From a virus, in the IMG/VR virus record IMGVR_UViG_3300005264_000596, positions 1 through 55,977 of that record: a stretch of DNA of 55,977 nucleotides; one strand, given 5' to 3'. Below are positions 9,435 to 17,272 of the stretch, in pieces; the stretch's first letter is position 1; the number at the start of each line of letters is the position of its first letter. The notes under the pieces are model-generated. The model searched no databases, was not told where the DNA came from, and saw only the letters and a program-made list of their open reading frames with translations. Position numbers and translations under genes: made by a program.

Positions 9435-10411
9435 CACTATTACAATTAGCATACCAAATAAAGAAATATAATAAAAAAATAAAAACAAAAGATCCAAGTA
9501 AAAGACCATGCATTGTATTGTTAACACAAGAAAATACAGTGAAAGAGTCAGTTGAAAGATTATTTAATATGACAGTTACTCAAGAAAATATTAGAAATTT
9601 CGATGCAGATGAAGTATATAGAAGATTAAAGCAAGACGGAGAATTATACCTTAATGATGAGTCTCCAATTGATATAATTATTAAATATAAACCAAGTAAG
9701 TCTATTGACACTACTTATATGTATACACTAGTAGAAGACTTAGAGGATGAAGGATATGAATGTATATTATTCATTCATGATTATATTAAGCATATCAGAT
9801 CTGCTTATGCACAATCTGATATTAGATTAGAGTTAGGACAAGTTGCAATGGAATATAAAACATTTGCAGCATTGAAAGATGTTCCTTTCTTAGGAGTATC
9901 ACAATTAAATAGGGATGGTGCACGTACTATAGACGCTGCCGCTGAAAATAATAAATCAGACTTAACAAGACTTTTAGGTAGATCAAATGTTGGTGAGTCT
10001 ATGTTAATGATTGAAAATTTAGATTGGGCGGGTATAATTAATATAGAGAGAGATTATAATGGAATTTTGCATATGGTATATAAGAGAATTAAAATTAGAT
10101 ATAAATCGTCTCAAAGAGATTATATATGTCAACCATTTAAACCTGATAGTACAATAGCATTAATGGAAGATTTATTCTTAGACATACCTATATTTAAAGA
10201 GTCATTAGCTATGCCTAGAGAGGGTATAATGAAACAAGGAATGGCTACTATTAATAGAAGAATTGTATCAAATGGAAATAGAAATGATATTAATGATATA
10301 TTAAAAACTACAGAAAAAACAAAGTCAGTTAGAAATATATTTGAAGGATTTTCTAGTAGTAAATCTTTAGTAAAATCTAATTTATTTGAACCGTTTAAAA
10401 TTACTGGATAA
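9344..10411 (+). CDS. DnaB-like replicative helicase, ATPase domain (frame 2)
   Basis: This is the motor half of the replicative DNA helicase. The frame is open from 9314; the first ATG is at 9344, but no ribosome binding site precedes it, so separate translation is doubtful. Residues 1-30 read MQGLNEMFGGGLYSGRTY, then the Walker A loop GLSGGGKS. LLTQEN, the Walker B-like CILFIHDYIKHI and LGVSQLNRDGAR (the sensor Gln region of DnaB) follow in order. The arginine-rich RIKIRYKSSQR near 250 fits the C-terminal hexamer interface. It would unwind DNA at the phage replication fork. A bidirectional terminator follows directly. Confidence 0.75.
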   Translation: MQGLNEMFGGGLYSGRTYMFFGLSGGGKSITLLQLAYQIKKYNKKIKTKDPSKRPCIVLLTQENTVKESVERLFNMTVTQENIRNFDADEVYRRLKQDGELYLNDESPIDIIIKYKPSKSIDTTYMYTLVEDLEDEGYECILFIHDYIKHIRSAYAQSDIRLELGQVAMEYKTFAALKDVPFLGVSQLNRDGARTIDAAAENNKSDLTRLLGRSNVGESMLMIENLDWAGIINIERDYNGILHMVYKRIKIRYKSSQRDYICQPFKPDSTIALMEDLFLDIPIFKESLAMPREGIMKQGMATINRRIVSNGNRNDINDILKTTEKTKSVRNIFEGFSSSKSLVKSNLFEPFKITG

Positions 10412-10416
10412 AAATA

Positions 10417-10442
10417 AGAGTATACCATATTAGGTATACTCT
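10417..10442. terminator. Bidirectional terminator, copy 1 of 3
   Basis: A perfect 10-bp stem AGAGTATACC / GGTATACTCT with a 6-nt loop lies between convergent genes and is flanked by T-rich tracts on both strands. Near-identical hairpins lie at 23157-23182 and 42660-42685, each also between convergent genes. Confidence 0.85.
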
Positions 10443-10445
10443 CTT

Positions 10446-10868
10446 TTATTTTGATTTTAAATAATTTTTATTTATATTTAAATATTCTTCTTCTGCATTA
10501 AGTATTCTACCTATTATATTTATATTATCTGGATGTATTAATTTAACTTTTCTAAAATTAAATTCTTTAGTATTGTTAATATTATTCATAATCATTATTA
10601 AAAAATAATAATCAGTATATCCATATATATCATATGCTAGTAATCTAGGCTTATATAAATATTTATTATATTCTATTTCAGTTAAATTTACTTCTATAGC
10701 ATTATCATTCAATTCATCTATATAATCATATATTACATTGTTTATTGATAAAAATAAATTTTTATTATCTGTTATATTATCTTGTATAGATGATTTAGCA
10801 TAAGAAATATCTATATTTTTTCCAGCATTAATAAAACTTGATATTGTATATGTCTGTGATGGTTTCAT
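10446..10868 (-). CDS. Baseplate wedge protein, gp53-like
   Basis: The protein has 140 residues. The central segment YLYKPRLLAYDIYGYTDYYFLI matches the pattern of T4 gp53-like baseplate wedge subunits, in which a (Y)RPxLLSYxLYG(T)xxYWxLI stretch is the most conserved part. The protein is close to the expected size and has no membrane segment. It ends in a basic KNYLKSK. It overlaps no gene and starts 2 nt after the stop of the 130-residue protein, so the two are probably co-translated. This pair forms a second minus-strand virion island. Confidence 0.65.
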   Translation of the reverse strand: MKPSQTYTISSFINAGKNIDISYAKSSIQDNITDNKNLFLSINNVIYDYIDELNDNAIEVNLTEIEYNKYLYKPRLLAYDIYGYTDYYFLIMIMNNINNTKEFNFRKVKLIHPDNINIIGRILNAEEEYLNINKNYLKSK

Positions 10869-10870
10869 CT

Positions 10871-11263
10871 TTAATACCTCCCTAGTACCTTAATATGATT
10901 AATATCATCTTCAATAAATGTAATAATTATTTTTTTACCTTTTAATACAATATCAGTTTCATTTACTTCTGAGGTAAACGTTCTTCGTATATGACTAGGT
11001 AAATCTATCATTAAATAATTAATTGTAGTTATACTATTTTTAGTCATTATATCTGATTTATTTTTATTTATTAAATTAGATTTAGATAATCTAGTATTCA
11101 TTTCTATTTCTTTACCTTGTGGTATGTTTGGCATTAATATAGGAATTTGACATTTTAATTTTCCTGTTGAATTAATGTGAAAATCTTCAATAATTACTGC
11201 AATATGTGTTGCACTTAAATTTAAATTTTTTACAAATATCATATTAAACCTCCTTGGTAACAT
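10871..11263 (-). CDS. Small virion-associated protein, probable baseplate component
   Basis: The protein has 130 residues with a beta-rich pattern. Its end, GKKIIITFIEDDINHIKVLGRY, resembles the last strands of small OB-fold-like phage baseplate proteins that finish in a GD-I-N-x-x-x-I-x-G-R motif. The middle has PSHIRRTF. It is paired with the gp53-like gene and read first in that two-gene unit. A good ribosome binding site (AGGAGG on the minus strand) is present. Function is inferred from context and from the C-terminal pattern. Confidence 0.5.
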   Translation of the reverse strand: MLPRRFNMIFVKNLNLSATHIAVIIEDFHINSTGKLKCQIPILMPNIPQGKEIEMNTRLSKSNLINKNKSDIMTKNSITTINYLMIDLPSHIRRTFTSEVNETDIVLKGKKIIITFIEDDINHIKVLGRY

Positions 11264-11317
11264 ATTATTAATACAATGTTATACTATATAAAATAATATA
11301 AAGGGGATGATTATGTA

Positions 11318-11623
11318 ATGGCTACAATTATATGTGAATCATGCGGGAAAGTTGACATCATATCGGAAGGTTCTAATTATTATTTTGTAAAAAATAATAT
11401 AAAAATGTTTAAAGACGAATATGCAAATACTCATATTCTTTGTTCGAATTGTGTTCCAAAAACATTTAAAGATGGACGAAATAATGTATTAGCAAATTTA
11501 AGTATATTTGATAAGAGACATTGGAGTGAATATGGCGATATGAATAAAATATTAGAGGTATCTAAATTAGATAGTGGTAAATTTATAAATGCTAAAGATT
11601 ATTTTAAAGAAGAATTAAAATGA
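11318..11623 (+). CDS. Small zinc-ribbon protein
   Basis: The protein has 101 residues. CESCGK near the N-terminus and CSNC about 40 residues later form a CxxC...CxxC zinc ribbon. The C-terminal half is helical and charged. Its stop overlaps the start of the SF1 helicase gene by 4 nt (ATGA), so the two are translationally coupled. It could be a DNA-binding helper of the helicase or a transcription factor; the sequence does not decide. Confidence 0.6.
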   Translation: MATIICESCGKVDIISEGSNYYFVKNNIKMFKDEYANTHILCSNCVPKTFKDGRNNVLANLSIFDKRHWSEYGDMNKILEVSKLDSGKFINAKDYFKEELK

Positions 11624-12816
11624 TAGATTTTAATAAAAAGCAAAAACATATTATAGATTTAGGTGTAAATCATTTACGTTCAAATACTGGTCCTCAAGTA
11701 TTTGAATTTACTGGTCTTGCTGGTACTGGTAAATCTACTGTAATATATGAAATATTACGCCGTAGTGGTATATCAATGGATAGAGTCGTACCAATGGCAT
11801 ATATAGGTCAAGCCGCAATAAACATGAGATTAAAAGGTTTGCTCAATGCTAAGACTATACATTCACATATATATGAGCCTATAGAAATTCCTATAACAGA
11901 TAGTAAAGGAAATATTATAATGGATCCATATTTTAATAGACCAAAATATAGATTAGAATTTATACCAAAAGAAGTTCATGGCGATGTTATGTTTATTGAT
12001 GAGGCTGGTAGTGTACCATATCATATGAAAAAAGAAATAGAAGATCATGGTATCAAGATAATAGCTACAGGAGATATTGCTCAGTTGCCACCAGTTATGG
12101 ATAAACCAGCATATCTTACTAATCCTAATATTATTCAGTTGGATGAAATTATGAGACAAGATGCAGGATCTAATATATTATATATTGCAGATAGAGCTAG
12201 ACGAGGATTACCAATACATAAAGGAAACTATGGCAATGTATTAGTAATAGAACAAGAAGATCTAAATGATGCAATGCTTATGAATGCTGAAACTATTATT
12301 GTAGGAAAGAATAAAACTAGAGATAAATATAATAATCATATAAGAAGAAATATATTAAATATCAAATCATCATATCCAGTTATTGGAGATAAATTAGTAT
12401 GTAGAAAAAATAATTGGAAAGTTGGTATAGATGGAATAAACTTAGCTAATGGTCTAACAGGAAGTGTTATAAATAATCCTAATGTTAGAAATTATGATAA
12501 AGATATTATAAACATTAATTTCAAACCATATATGCTTAATAACTCATTTGATAATCTAGATATAAATTATAAATATCTTACTAGTCCTCATAGTATACGT
12601 CAACAATTAAAAAATAGTAAATATATGAGAGGAGAACAATTCGAATATGGATATGCATTAACTACACATCTTGCACAAGGTAGTGAATATAATAATGGTA
12701 TTTATATAGAAGAATATCTTCATCCAAGTATTCAAAAAAATCTTAATTATACTGGTATTACTAGATTTAAAAAATCTATGATATATGTATTACAACCAAG
12801 AAAAAAGTTTTATTAG
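11620..12816 (+). CDS. SF1 DNA helicase, Dda/RecD-like
   Basis: The protein has 398 residues. Motif I FTGLAGTGKST lies at about 29-39, motif II MFIDEAG at about 125, motif III GDIAQLPPV at about 150 and the UvrD-like C-terminal motifs THLAQGSEY and YTGITRFKK at about 348-388. The order and length match T4 Dda-type and short RecD2-type 5'-3' helicases. There is no N-terminal nuclease. It probably helps start replication or recombination on the phage chromosome. It is coupled to the small zinc-ribbon gene before it and is followed by the promoter of the WG-repeat gene. Confidence 0.85.
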   Translation: MIDFNKKQKHIIDLGVNHLRSNTGPQVFEFTGLAGTGKSTVIYEILRRSGISMDRVVPMAYIGQAAINMRLKGLLNAKTIHSHIYEPIEIPITDSKGNIIMDPYFNRPKYRLEFIPKEVHGDVMFIDEAGSVPYHMKKEIEDHGIKIIATGDIAQLPPVMDKPAYLTNPNIIQLDEIMRQDAGSNILYIADRARRGLPIHKGNYGNVLVIEQEDLNDAMLMNAETIIVGKNKTRDKYNNHIRRNILNIKSSYPVIGDKLVCRKNNWKVGIDGINLANGLTGSVINNPNVRNYDKDIININFKPYMLNNSFDNLDINYKYLTSPHSIRQQLKNSKYMRGEQFEYGYALTTHLAQGSEYNNGIYIEEYLHPSIQKNLNYTGITRFKKSMIYVLQPRKKFY

Positions 12817-12840
12817 TATTTGTAATATCTCTTATCTTTA

Positions 12841-12883
12841 ATTATATATTATAATAATGAAGAATAATATATTGTATATTATT
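12841..12883 (+). promoter_or_regulatory. Phage promoter motif with leader hairpin (WG-repeat gene)
   Basis: The motif ATTATATATTATAATAATGA is at 12841-12860. It is followed at 12863-12883 by a hairpin AATAATATA-TTG-TATATTATT and then an AAAAGGAG ribosome binding site. The whole 85-nt leader is nearly identical to that at 53410-53495. Promoter function is inferred from recurrence. Confidence 0.7.
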
Positions 12884-12910
12884 TATATATTTTAAAAGGA
12901 GATGGGTAAG

Positions 12911-14122
12911 ATGATGATTGGTAATTGGATATATGATGAACATAGTGATATGAAAAACAAATATGGATATAAATATATTAGTAGTTATAATAATAATGTA
13001 GCTATAGCTACATTATTAAATGATAAAGAATTTCATATAGGGATTAATGGTAAACCCTTATATAAAGAGAAATATGATAAAGTATTTATGTATAATAATG
13101 GTATAGCTATAGCTATGTTAGATAATAAAATGTTTCACATAAATCTTAAAGGTAAACCAATATATAAAGAAAGATATGATGAAATTTATAATCATGATAA
13201 TAGAAATACTGCTAGGGTTAAATTAAATAATAAATGGTTTCATATAGATCTTAATGGTAAACCATTATATGAAGAAAGATATGATTATGTAAGAGATTAT
13301 AAAGATGGTATAGCTGAAGTTCAATTAAATAATAAATGGTTTCATATAGATCTTAAAAGTAAACCAATATATGAAGAAAGATATGATGAAGTGAATACAT
13401 TTAATGAAAATAATATAACTATTGTTAAATTAAATGGTAAATGGTTTCATATAAATCTTAAGGGCAAGCCAATATCTAATTATAGATATGATTGGATTGG
13501 TGAATATAAAAATAATATAGCTCAAGTTAAATTGAATGATAAAAAATTCTATATAGATGTTAATGATAAACCAATATCTGAAGATAGATATGATGAAATT
13601 TATAAATATAAAGATGGTGTAGCTAGAGCTGAAATGGACAATAAAGAATTTCATATAGGTCTTGATGGTAGACCATTATATGAAGAAAGATATGATTACG
13701 TAAGTGAATATAAAGATGGTATAGCCAAAGTTAGATTAGATGGCAAATGGTTTCATATAGATCTTAAAGGTAAGCCTTTATATGAAAAAAGATATGATTA
13801 TTTAAGTAATTTTAAAAATGGTATAGCTATAGCTATGCTAGGTTATAAGCAATTTCATATAAACCTTAAAGGTAAACCATTATATAAAGAAAGATATAAT
13901 GAAGTGAGTACATTTAATGAAAATGGTATGCCAACAGCTATTGCATCATTAGATAATAAGTTCTTTCATATAAACCTTAAAGGTAAACCATTATATAAAG
14001 AAAGATATGATAGTGTAAGTGAATATAATAAAAATGGTATAGCTAAAGTTAGATTAAATAATAAAACATTTAGTATAGTCTATAATGGTAAACCATTATT
14101 TAGAGGAGATATTATGGAATAG
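12911..14122 (+). CDS. WG-repeat protein 1
   Basis: The 403-residue protein is made almost entirely of about eleven repeats of 34-37 residues, each built around K-W-F-H-I-D-L-K-G-K-P-L-Y-E-E-R-Y-D followed by an acidic turn and G-I-A-x-A-x-L. This matches the WG beta-repeat family, which forms long beta-solenoid or propeller-like surfaces. There is no signal peptide or enzyme domain. I chose the ATG at 12911 because the one at 12902 directly abuts the ribosome binding site. The repeats are very similar even at DNA level, suggesting recent expansion or gene conversion. Two related loci lie at 52709-53406 and 54478-55698. A binding role is likely; the partner is unknown. Confidence 0.85.
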   Translation: MMIGNWIYDEHSDMKNKYGYKYISSYNNNVAIATLLNDKEFHIGINGKPLYKEKYDKVFMYNNGIAIAMLDNKMFHINLKGKPIYKERYDEIYNHDNRNTARVKLNNKWFHIDLNGKPLYEERYDYVRDYKDGIAEVQLNNKWFHIDLKSKPIYEERYDEVNTFNENNITIVKLNGKWFHINLKGKPISNYRYDWIGEYKNNIAQVKLNDKKFYIDVNDKPISEDRYDEIYKYKDGVARAEMDNKEFHIGLDGRPLYEERYDYVSEYKDGIAKVRLDGKWFHIDLKGKPLYEKRYDYLSNFKNGIAIAMLGYKQFHINLKGKPLYKERYNEVSTFNENGMPTAIASLDNKFFHINLKGKPLYKERYDSVSEYNKNGIAKVRLNNKTFSIVYNGKPLFRGDIME

Positions 14123-14136
14123 ACTTTTGTCTATTC
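14117..14136 (+). terminator. Terminator overlapping the WG-repeat stop codon
   Basis: An 8-bp stem GAATAGAC / GTCTATTC with a TTTT loop is followed by TATA and a run of eight T. The stop codon TAG lies inside the left arm. A promoter motif starts 14 nt later, forming a compact terminator-promoter cassette like those at 52603 and 53636. Confidence 0.8.
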
Positions 14137-14149
14137 TATATTTTTTTTA

Positions 14150-14192
14150 ATTATATATTATATTAATGAAGATAAAGTAATTGTACTTTATC
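14150..14192 (+). promoter_or_regulatory. Phage promoter motif with leader hairpin
   Basis: ATTATATATTATATTAATGA at 14150-14169 is followed by the hairpin GATAAAGTA-ATTG-TACTTTATC at 14171-14192. The same motif and hairpin, with nearly the same spacing to an AGAGGAGTG ribosome binding site, precede dUTPase at 53675-53717. Confidence 0.75.
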
Positions 14193-14220
14193 AGTATATT
14201 AAAACAGAGGAGTGATATAA

Positions 14221-14526
14221 ATGGAAAATGAATTAAAAATGCCTTTTGAAATCGTAGAAAAAACACCCAGTAATATGGATTATTTAATCCTATATATTGG
14301 TGAAATGGATGGTGAAGAAGTTAAGTCATTTGAGATTATTGAAGGTCGTGAAAAAGCTTATGAATTTATTAAATCTATATTAGAATTTATAGATATAGAA
14401 GAATCTAAAGTTATTTCAGAAATAATGACATTAGAAGAAGCAGGCTCAGTAAAAGATTTTATGATAAGTATGAGAGAGTATTTTCCTAATGATACTTTTG
14501 ATACTAGTGAATATTTTGAAGGTTAG
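14221..14526 (+). CDS. Small acidic unknown protein
   Basis: The protein has 101 residues, is acidic, and starts MENELKMPFEIVEKTPSN. No membrane segment, zinc site or catalytic motif is visible. It is the first gene of a cluster of small proteins (14221-16164) behind a strong promoter cassette. Genes in such a position in phages are often host-takeover factors, but nothing in the sequence proves that here. Confidence 0.55.
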   Translation: MENELKMPFEIVEKTPSNMDYLILYIGEMDGEEVKSFEIIEGREKAYEFIKSILEFIDIEESKVISEIMTLEEAGSVKDFMISMREYFPNDTFDTSEYFEG

Positions 14527-14541
14527 AAGGGTGATGTAAAA

Positions 14542-14877
14542 ATGGGAAGAAATAGTGAACGCAAAATAACATTTAATAGTAGATCGATGACTAATGATAA
14601 TAGAGTTAGTTATTCTAAAGATGTAACTAAAGAAGAATATAATATGTTACTTAAAGAAGCATTAGATTCGTCATTATTAAAAGTACCATCTGAATTGGAC
14701 AATGACCATCTTTATACTATGAAAGGTGATTATAATTTAGGAGATGGTATAGTAATTACATTTAATAAATTTATTAACAAAGAAGAATATACAGAAATGA
14801 TAAATGCTATAAATGAATCATTATATCCTGATGATATAAATAAAGGATTAGGAGGTAATACAAATGGCAAAAAATAA
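14542..14877 (+). CDS. Small unknown protein
   Basis: The protein has 111 residues. The N-terminus is Ser/Asn/Arg-rich (MGRNSERKITFNSRSMTNDN) and probably unstructured; the rest alternates helix-like and strand-like stretches (GDGIVITFNKFINKEEYTEM). It overlaps the next gene by 14 nt, so the two are probably co-translated. No family recognised. Confidence 0.5.
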   Translation: MGRNSERKITFNSRSMTNDNRVSYSKDVTKEEYNMLLKEALDSSLLKVPSELDNDHLYTMKGDYNLGDGIVITFNKFINKEEYTEMINAINESLYPDDINKGLGGNTNGKK

Positions 14878-15331
14878 TAAAAGAAATACTGGTAGAAGTC
14901 ATAACTATTTTGAATTTGAAAAAAATAAAAATGGTGAAAACTTCATGAAGAATAAGAATGCTAAAGATTTTATGTATGCTGCTGAGAGATTATTTAGAGA
15001 ATTAGCAAAAGGTAAAATAGACGTTGTATATTATAATGAGTATTTTTCTGATCCTTTATTAATAGAAGCTTGTATACTTAAAGCTGATGAATTGTATAGG
15101 TTACATTTTATTTCATACATGGGAGTTAAAAATCTTATAGAATCAAATCAGATAAAAAGAATACAATTTGATTTAGATTTATACTCTAGTATAGCTGAAG
15201 ATCACAGACTTAAATCAGAATTATATTATATTCTACTATCTGGATTTGGTGATTATAAATACAATGGAGCTCGTGCAGAATACATGATATCTATGGTAGC
15301 TGCCTTACAGCCATATAAATATAATATTTAA
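14864..15331 (+). CDS. Small unknown helical protein
   Basis: The protein has 155 residues, with a basic, Asn-rich N-terminus (MAKNNKRNTGRSHNYFEFEK) followed by a mainly helical body that includes AAERLFRELAKGKID and EYMISMVAAL. No enzyme motif or membrane segment. A GGAGGT site inside the preceding gene supplies the ribosome binding site. It belongs to the cluster of small genes between the first WG-repeat gene and the topoisomerase operon. Function unknown. Confidence 0.5.
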   Translation: MAKNNKRNTGRSHNYFEFEKNKNGENFMKNKNAKDFMYAAERLFRELAKGKIDVVYYNEYFSDPLLIEACILKADELYRLHFISYMGVKNLIESNQIKRIQFDLDLYSSIAEDHRLKSELYYILLSGFGDYKYNGARAEYMISMVAALQPYKYNI

Positions 15332-15374
15332 CTTTGAACTATATAAGTAAAGTGAATTTTAAGGAGGGATAATT

Positions 15375-15728
15375 ATTGAAAAAATTGAACTAATCCCGTC
15401 ACGCCATTTTACTAAAAGATTAAAAAATAGGATGGGTATAAGTAAGCGTAAGGCTAAAGAATATTTAAATAAGGCACAACTTGATGGTATCTTCTTAGAT
15501 GATACCATCAATTATAAATACCTACATAGGTATTTATATAAGCACATTGATAATGATGAATATGATTTAATATTATATAATAGATTTATTATTATATATA
15601 GTAAATTAACATTAGTTGGAGTAACATTATTATATTTACCCAACAAATATCATAAGTATGAGGATTTAATAAAAAAGAATAGGGAGAGGTGTGTATGCTA
15701 TGAAGAAAATATCGATAGATGCATTTAA
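15375..15728 (+). CDS. Small basic phage protein with a probable ATT start
   Basis: Read from the first ATG (15432) the protein is 98 residues, but the frame is open upstream and encodes EKIELIPSRHFTKRLKNRMG before GISKRKAKEYLNKA. The joined segment fits a small phage protein family with the pattern H-x-x-x-R-(F/L)-K-x-R-x-G-I-S-K-x-K-A. An AAGGAGGG site at 15361-15368 sits 6 nt before an in-frame ATT at 15375; the only TTG nearby is out of frame and soon stops. I therefore start it at 15375, giving 117 residues. The family's function is unknown to me. Confidence 0.55.
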   Translation: MEKIELIPSRHFTKRLKNRMGISKRKAKEYLNKAQLDGIFLDDTINYKYLHRYLYKHIDNDEYDLILYNRFIIIYSKLTLVGVTLLYLPNKYHKYEDLIKKNRERCVCYEENIDRCI

Positions 15729-16164
15729 AGCATTGTTGGATTTATCAGACAAAGAATTTGTTAAGTGTAGTGCTTTTATGGATAATGGTAGAGTATTTGG
15801 GAATTCCCAAGATAGTGTAATACTATTTGATGATGCTAATGAAATGGTTTATTCAATTGATAGACCTAATTATGCAAAGAGTACTGATGTACCATTAATA
15901 TCTAGTGGGGATTATGAATTTATTCAATATCTAGATATCCATATAGAAGATATTGAAAAATTTAAATCTATATTAGTTAAGTTAGATAATGAAGGAATTA
16001 TTAATTCTTTACAATTGTTTAACTTGAGAGTATCATATAGAATATATACATTAGATGAAGCCAATGCGGCATTAGAAGATCTTGTTAATACAAATGTAGT
16101 TATTGAAGATAGTAATGAATATAACAATTTATTAACTTTGATAAAAACACATTGTAAAAAATAA
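15700..16164 (+). CDS. Unknown protein of the small-gene cluster
   Basis: The protein has 154 residues from the ATG at 15700; a GTG at 15691 would add three residues. It starts MKKISIDAFKALLDLSDKEF and is acidic and mostly helical in the second half. A GGGAGAGG sequence precedes it. It overlaps the end of the preceding gene by 29 nt, so translation is likely coupled. No known domain or catalytic motif is visible. It is the last gene before the strongly structured leader at 16194. Confidence 0.5.
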   Translation: MKKISIDAFKALLDLSDKEFVKCSAFMDNGRVFGNSQDSVILFDDANEMVYSIDRPNYAKSTDVPLISSGDYEFIQYLDIHIEDIEKFKSILVKLDNEGIINSLQLFNLRVSYRIYTLDEANAALEDLVNTNVVIEDSNEYNNLLTLIKTHCKK

Positions 16165-16193
16165 TATAAAATAATATATTAAACATAAAAGTA

Positions 16194-16273
16194 ATTATAT
16201 ATTATATTAATGATTAAAATGAGTTATGTGTTCTTGGCCGATGTACAGGGTACCAAGAATACAATTCATTTTA
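16194..16273 (+). promoter_or_regulatory. Promoter motif followed by a 21-bp leader hairpin
   Basis: ATTATATATTATATTAATGA at 16194-16213 is followed at once by a long stem. TAAAATGAGTT (16215-16225) pairs with AATTCATTTTA (16263-16273), and GTGTTCTTGG (16228-16237) pairs with CCAAGAATAC (16253-16262). The 15-nt loop contains the self-complementary TGTACA. It precedes the zinc-ribbon/Met-Gly-Gln gene by about 70 nt. Confidence 0.75.
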
Positions 16274-16340
16274 GTAGTATATAATGTATGGCAAATTGTT
16301 GTCATACAGAATTTGTTAATTTAAATTAGGAGGAGTTAAT

Positions 16341-17156
16341 ATGAACAACTACAACAACTACAACAACTATGCATTACAATATGCTAATCAACAAAAACCA
16401 TCAATGGTTCAATTAAGTGAAGAGGAAATTAAAATTCTAGAAAATTCTAGAAAAGATGATTTTTCAATTAAGTTAAGTAAAATTGATCAGATCAGATCTA
16501 AATGTCCTCATCGTCGTAATGGAGAGTATACACTTCATGCAAATAATGATGGCTCACATACATGTACTATTTGTGGAGAAACATTTGAATTAGTAGACTT
16601 GACAAAAGAAGAAGTAGAAATCAAAGTAAATGAGTTAATTGATATCTTACAAAGTGTTAAAACTTTTTACATGGATATCCCTACAAATATTTTAAATGAT
16701 TATATGCTTATCATTGAAATGTTAAAGAAAACTCCAAAGTTATACGAATTTGCTGTAGAGAACTTCCAAAGATATGATGTTGGAATTCACAATAACAGAC
16801 ACGTTGGTAATAACGGATTTGCTGCTTTAGGTAACATTTTAGGTGGAGGAATGGGATTCCCTAATATGCCAATGAACAATCCAGGTGGTATGAATAATGG
16901 AATGATGATGGGACAACAATATGGTGGAATGCCAATGGGACAACAATATGGTGGAATGCCAATGGGACAACAATATGGTGGAATGCCAATGGGACAACAA
17001 AATAATGCATTCTATCAAAATAATGGTGGAGATCCTACTAGACAAATGAATACAGGATATATGCCACAGCAAAACCAAGCTCCACAAGCACCAACTCCAC
17101 AAGCACCAGCTCCACAAGCAGATACACCAACATCTACAAAGCAATTTAATGAATAA
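16341..17156 (+). CDS. Zinc-ribbon protein with Met/Gly/Gln-rich low-complexity tail
   Basis: The protein has 271 residues. It starts with a repeated Asn-Tyr stretch (MNNYNNYNNY), followed by a zinc-binding region with CPHRR and CTICGE (about 56-80) and a helical domain (about 85-150). The last 110 residues are low complexity: three perfect copies of MGQQYGGMP and then a Pro/Gln/Ala tail. The fold class suggests binding of nucleic acid or polymerase, and the tail resembles those that drive self-association. The structured leader and promoter suggest high expression. I know no named homologue; the role is open. Confidence 0.65.
   Translation: MNNYNNYNNYALQYANQQKPSMVQLSEEEIKILENSRKDDFSIKLSKIDQIRSKCPHRRNGEYTLHANNDGSHTCTICGETFELVDLTKEEVEIKVNELIDILQSVKTFYMDIPTNILNDYMLIIEMLKKTPKLYEFAVENFQRYDVGIHNNRHVGNNGFAALGNILGGGMGFPNMPMNNPGGMNNGMMMGQQYGGMPMGQQYGGMPMGQQYGGMPMGQQNNAFYQNNGGDPTRQMNTGYMPQQNQAPQAPTPQAPAPQADTPTSTKQFNE
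16908..17000 (+). repeat. 27-nt coding tandem repeat
   Basis: Three perfect 27-nt units start at 16908, 16935 and 16962, with a partial fourth. Each encodes MGQQYGGMP in the tail of the zinc-ribbon protein. The unit is a multiple of three, so copy number can change without breaking the frame. Confidence 0.9.
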
Positions 17157-17184
17157 GATTTTATAAGTTATATAACACATATAT

Positions 17185-17212
17185 AGAGTGTAGGGGTAAA
17201 TCTCTACACTCT
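17185..17212 (+). terminator. Terminator after the zinc-ribbon gene
   Basis: The stem AGAGTGTAG / CTACACTCT, extended by G-U pairs towards the loop, is followed by TTTTAATG. It separates the zinc-ribbon gene from the topoisomerase operon. Confidence 0.65.
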
Positions 17213-17272
17213 TTTAATGTTATTAATAAATATTTTTTGGTAAATTGTAATATAATTTTAAGGAGAGGTGTT

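Noticed and set aside
12911-14122. Regular DNA repeats as a CRISPR array
   Set aside because: The repeats are in frame, protein-coding WG units without unique spacers; no cas genes are near.
16839-17180. Long minus-strand ORF opposite the zinc-ribbon gene
   Set aside because: It is the complement of the Met/Gly/Gln repeats and gives a low-complexity His/Trp/Leu pattern; the plus strand has the leader, ribosome binding site and zinc motif.
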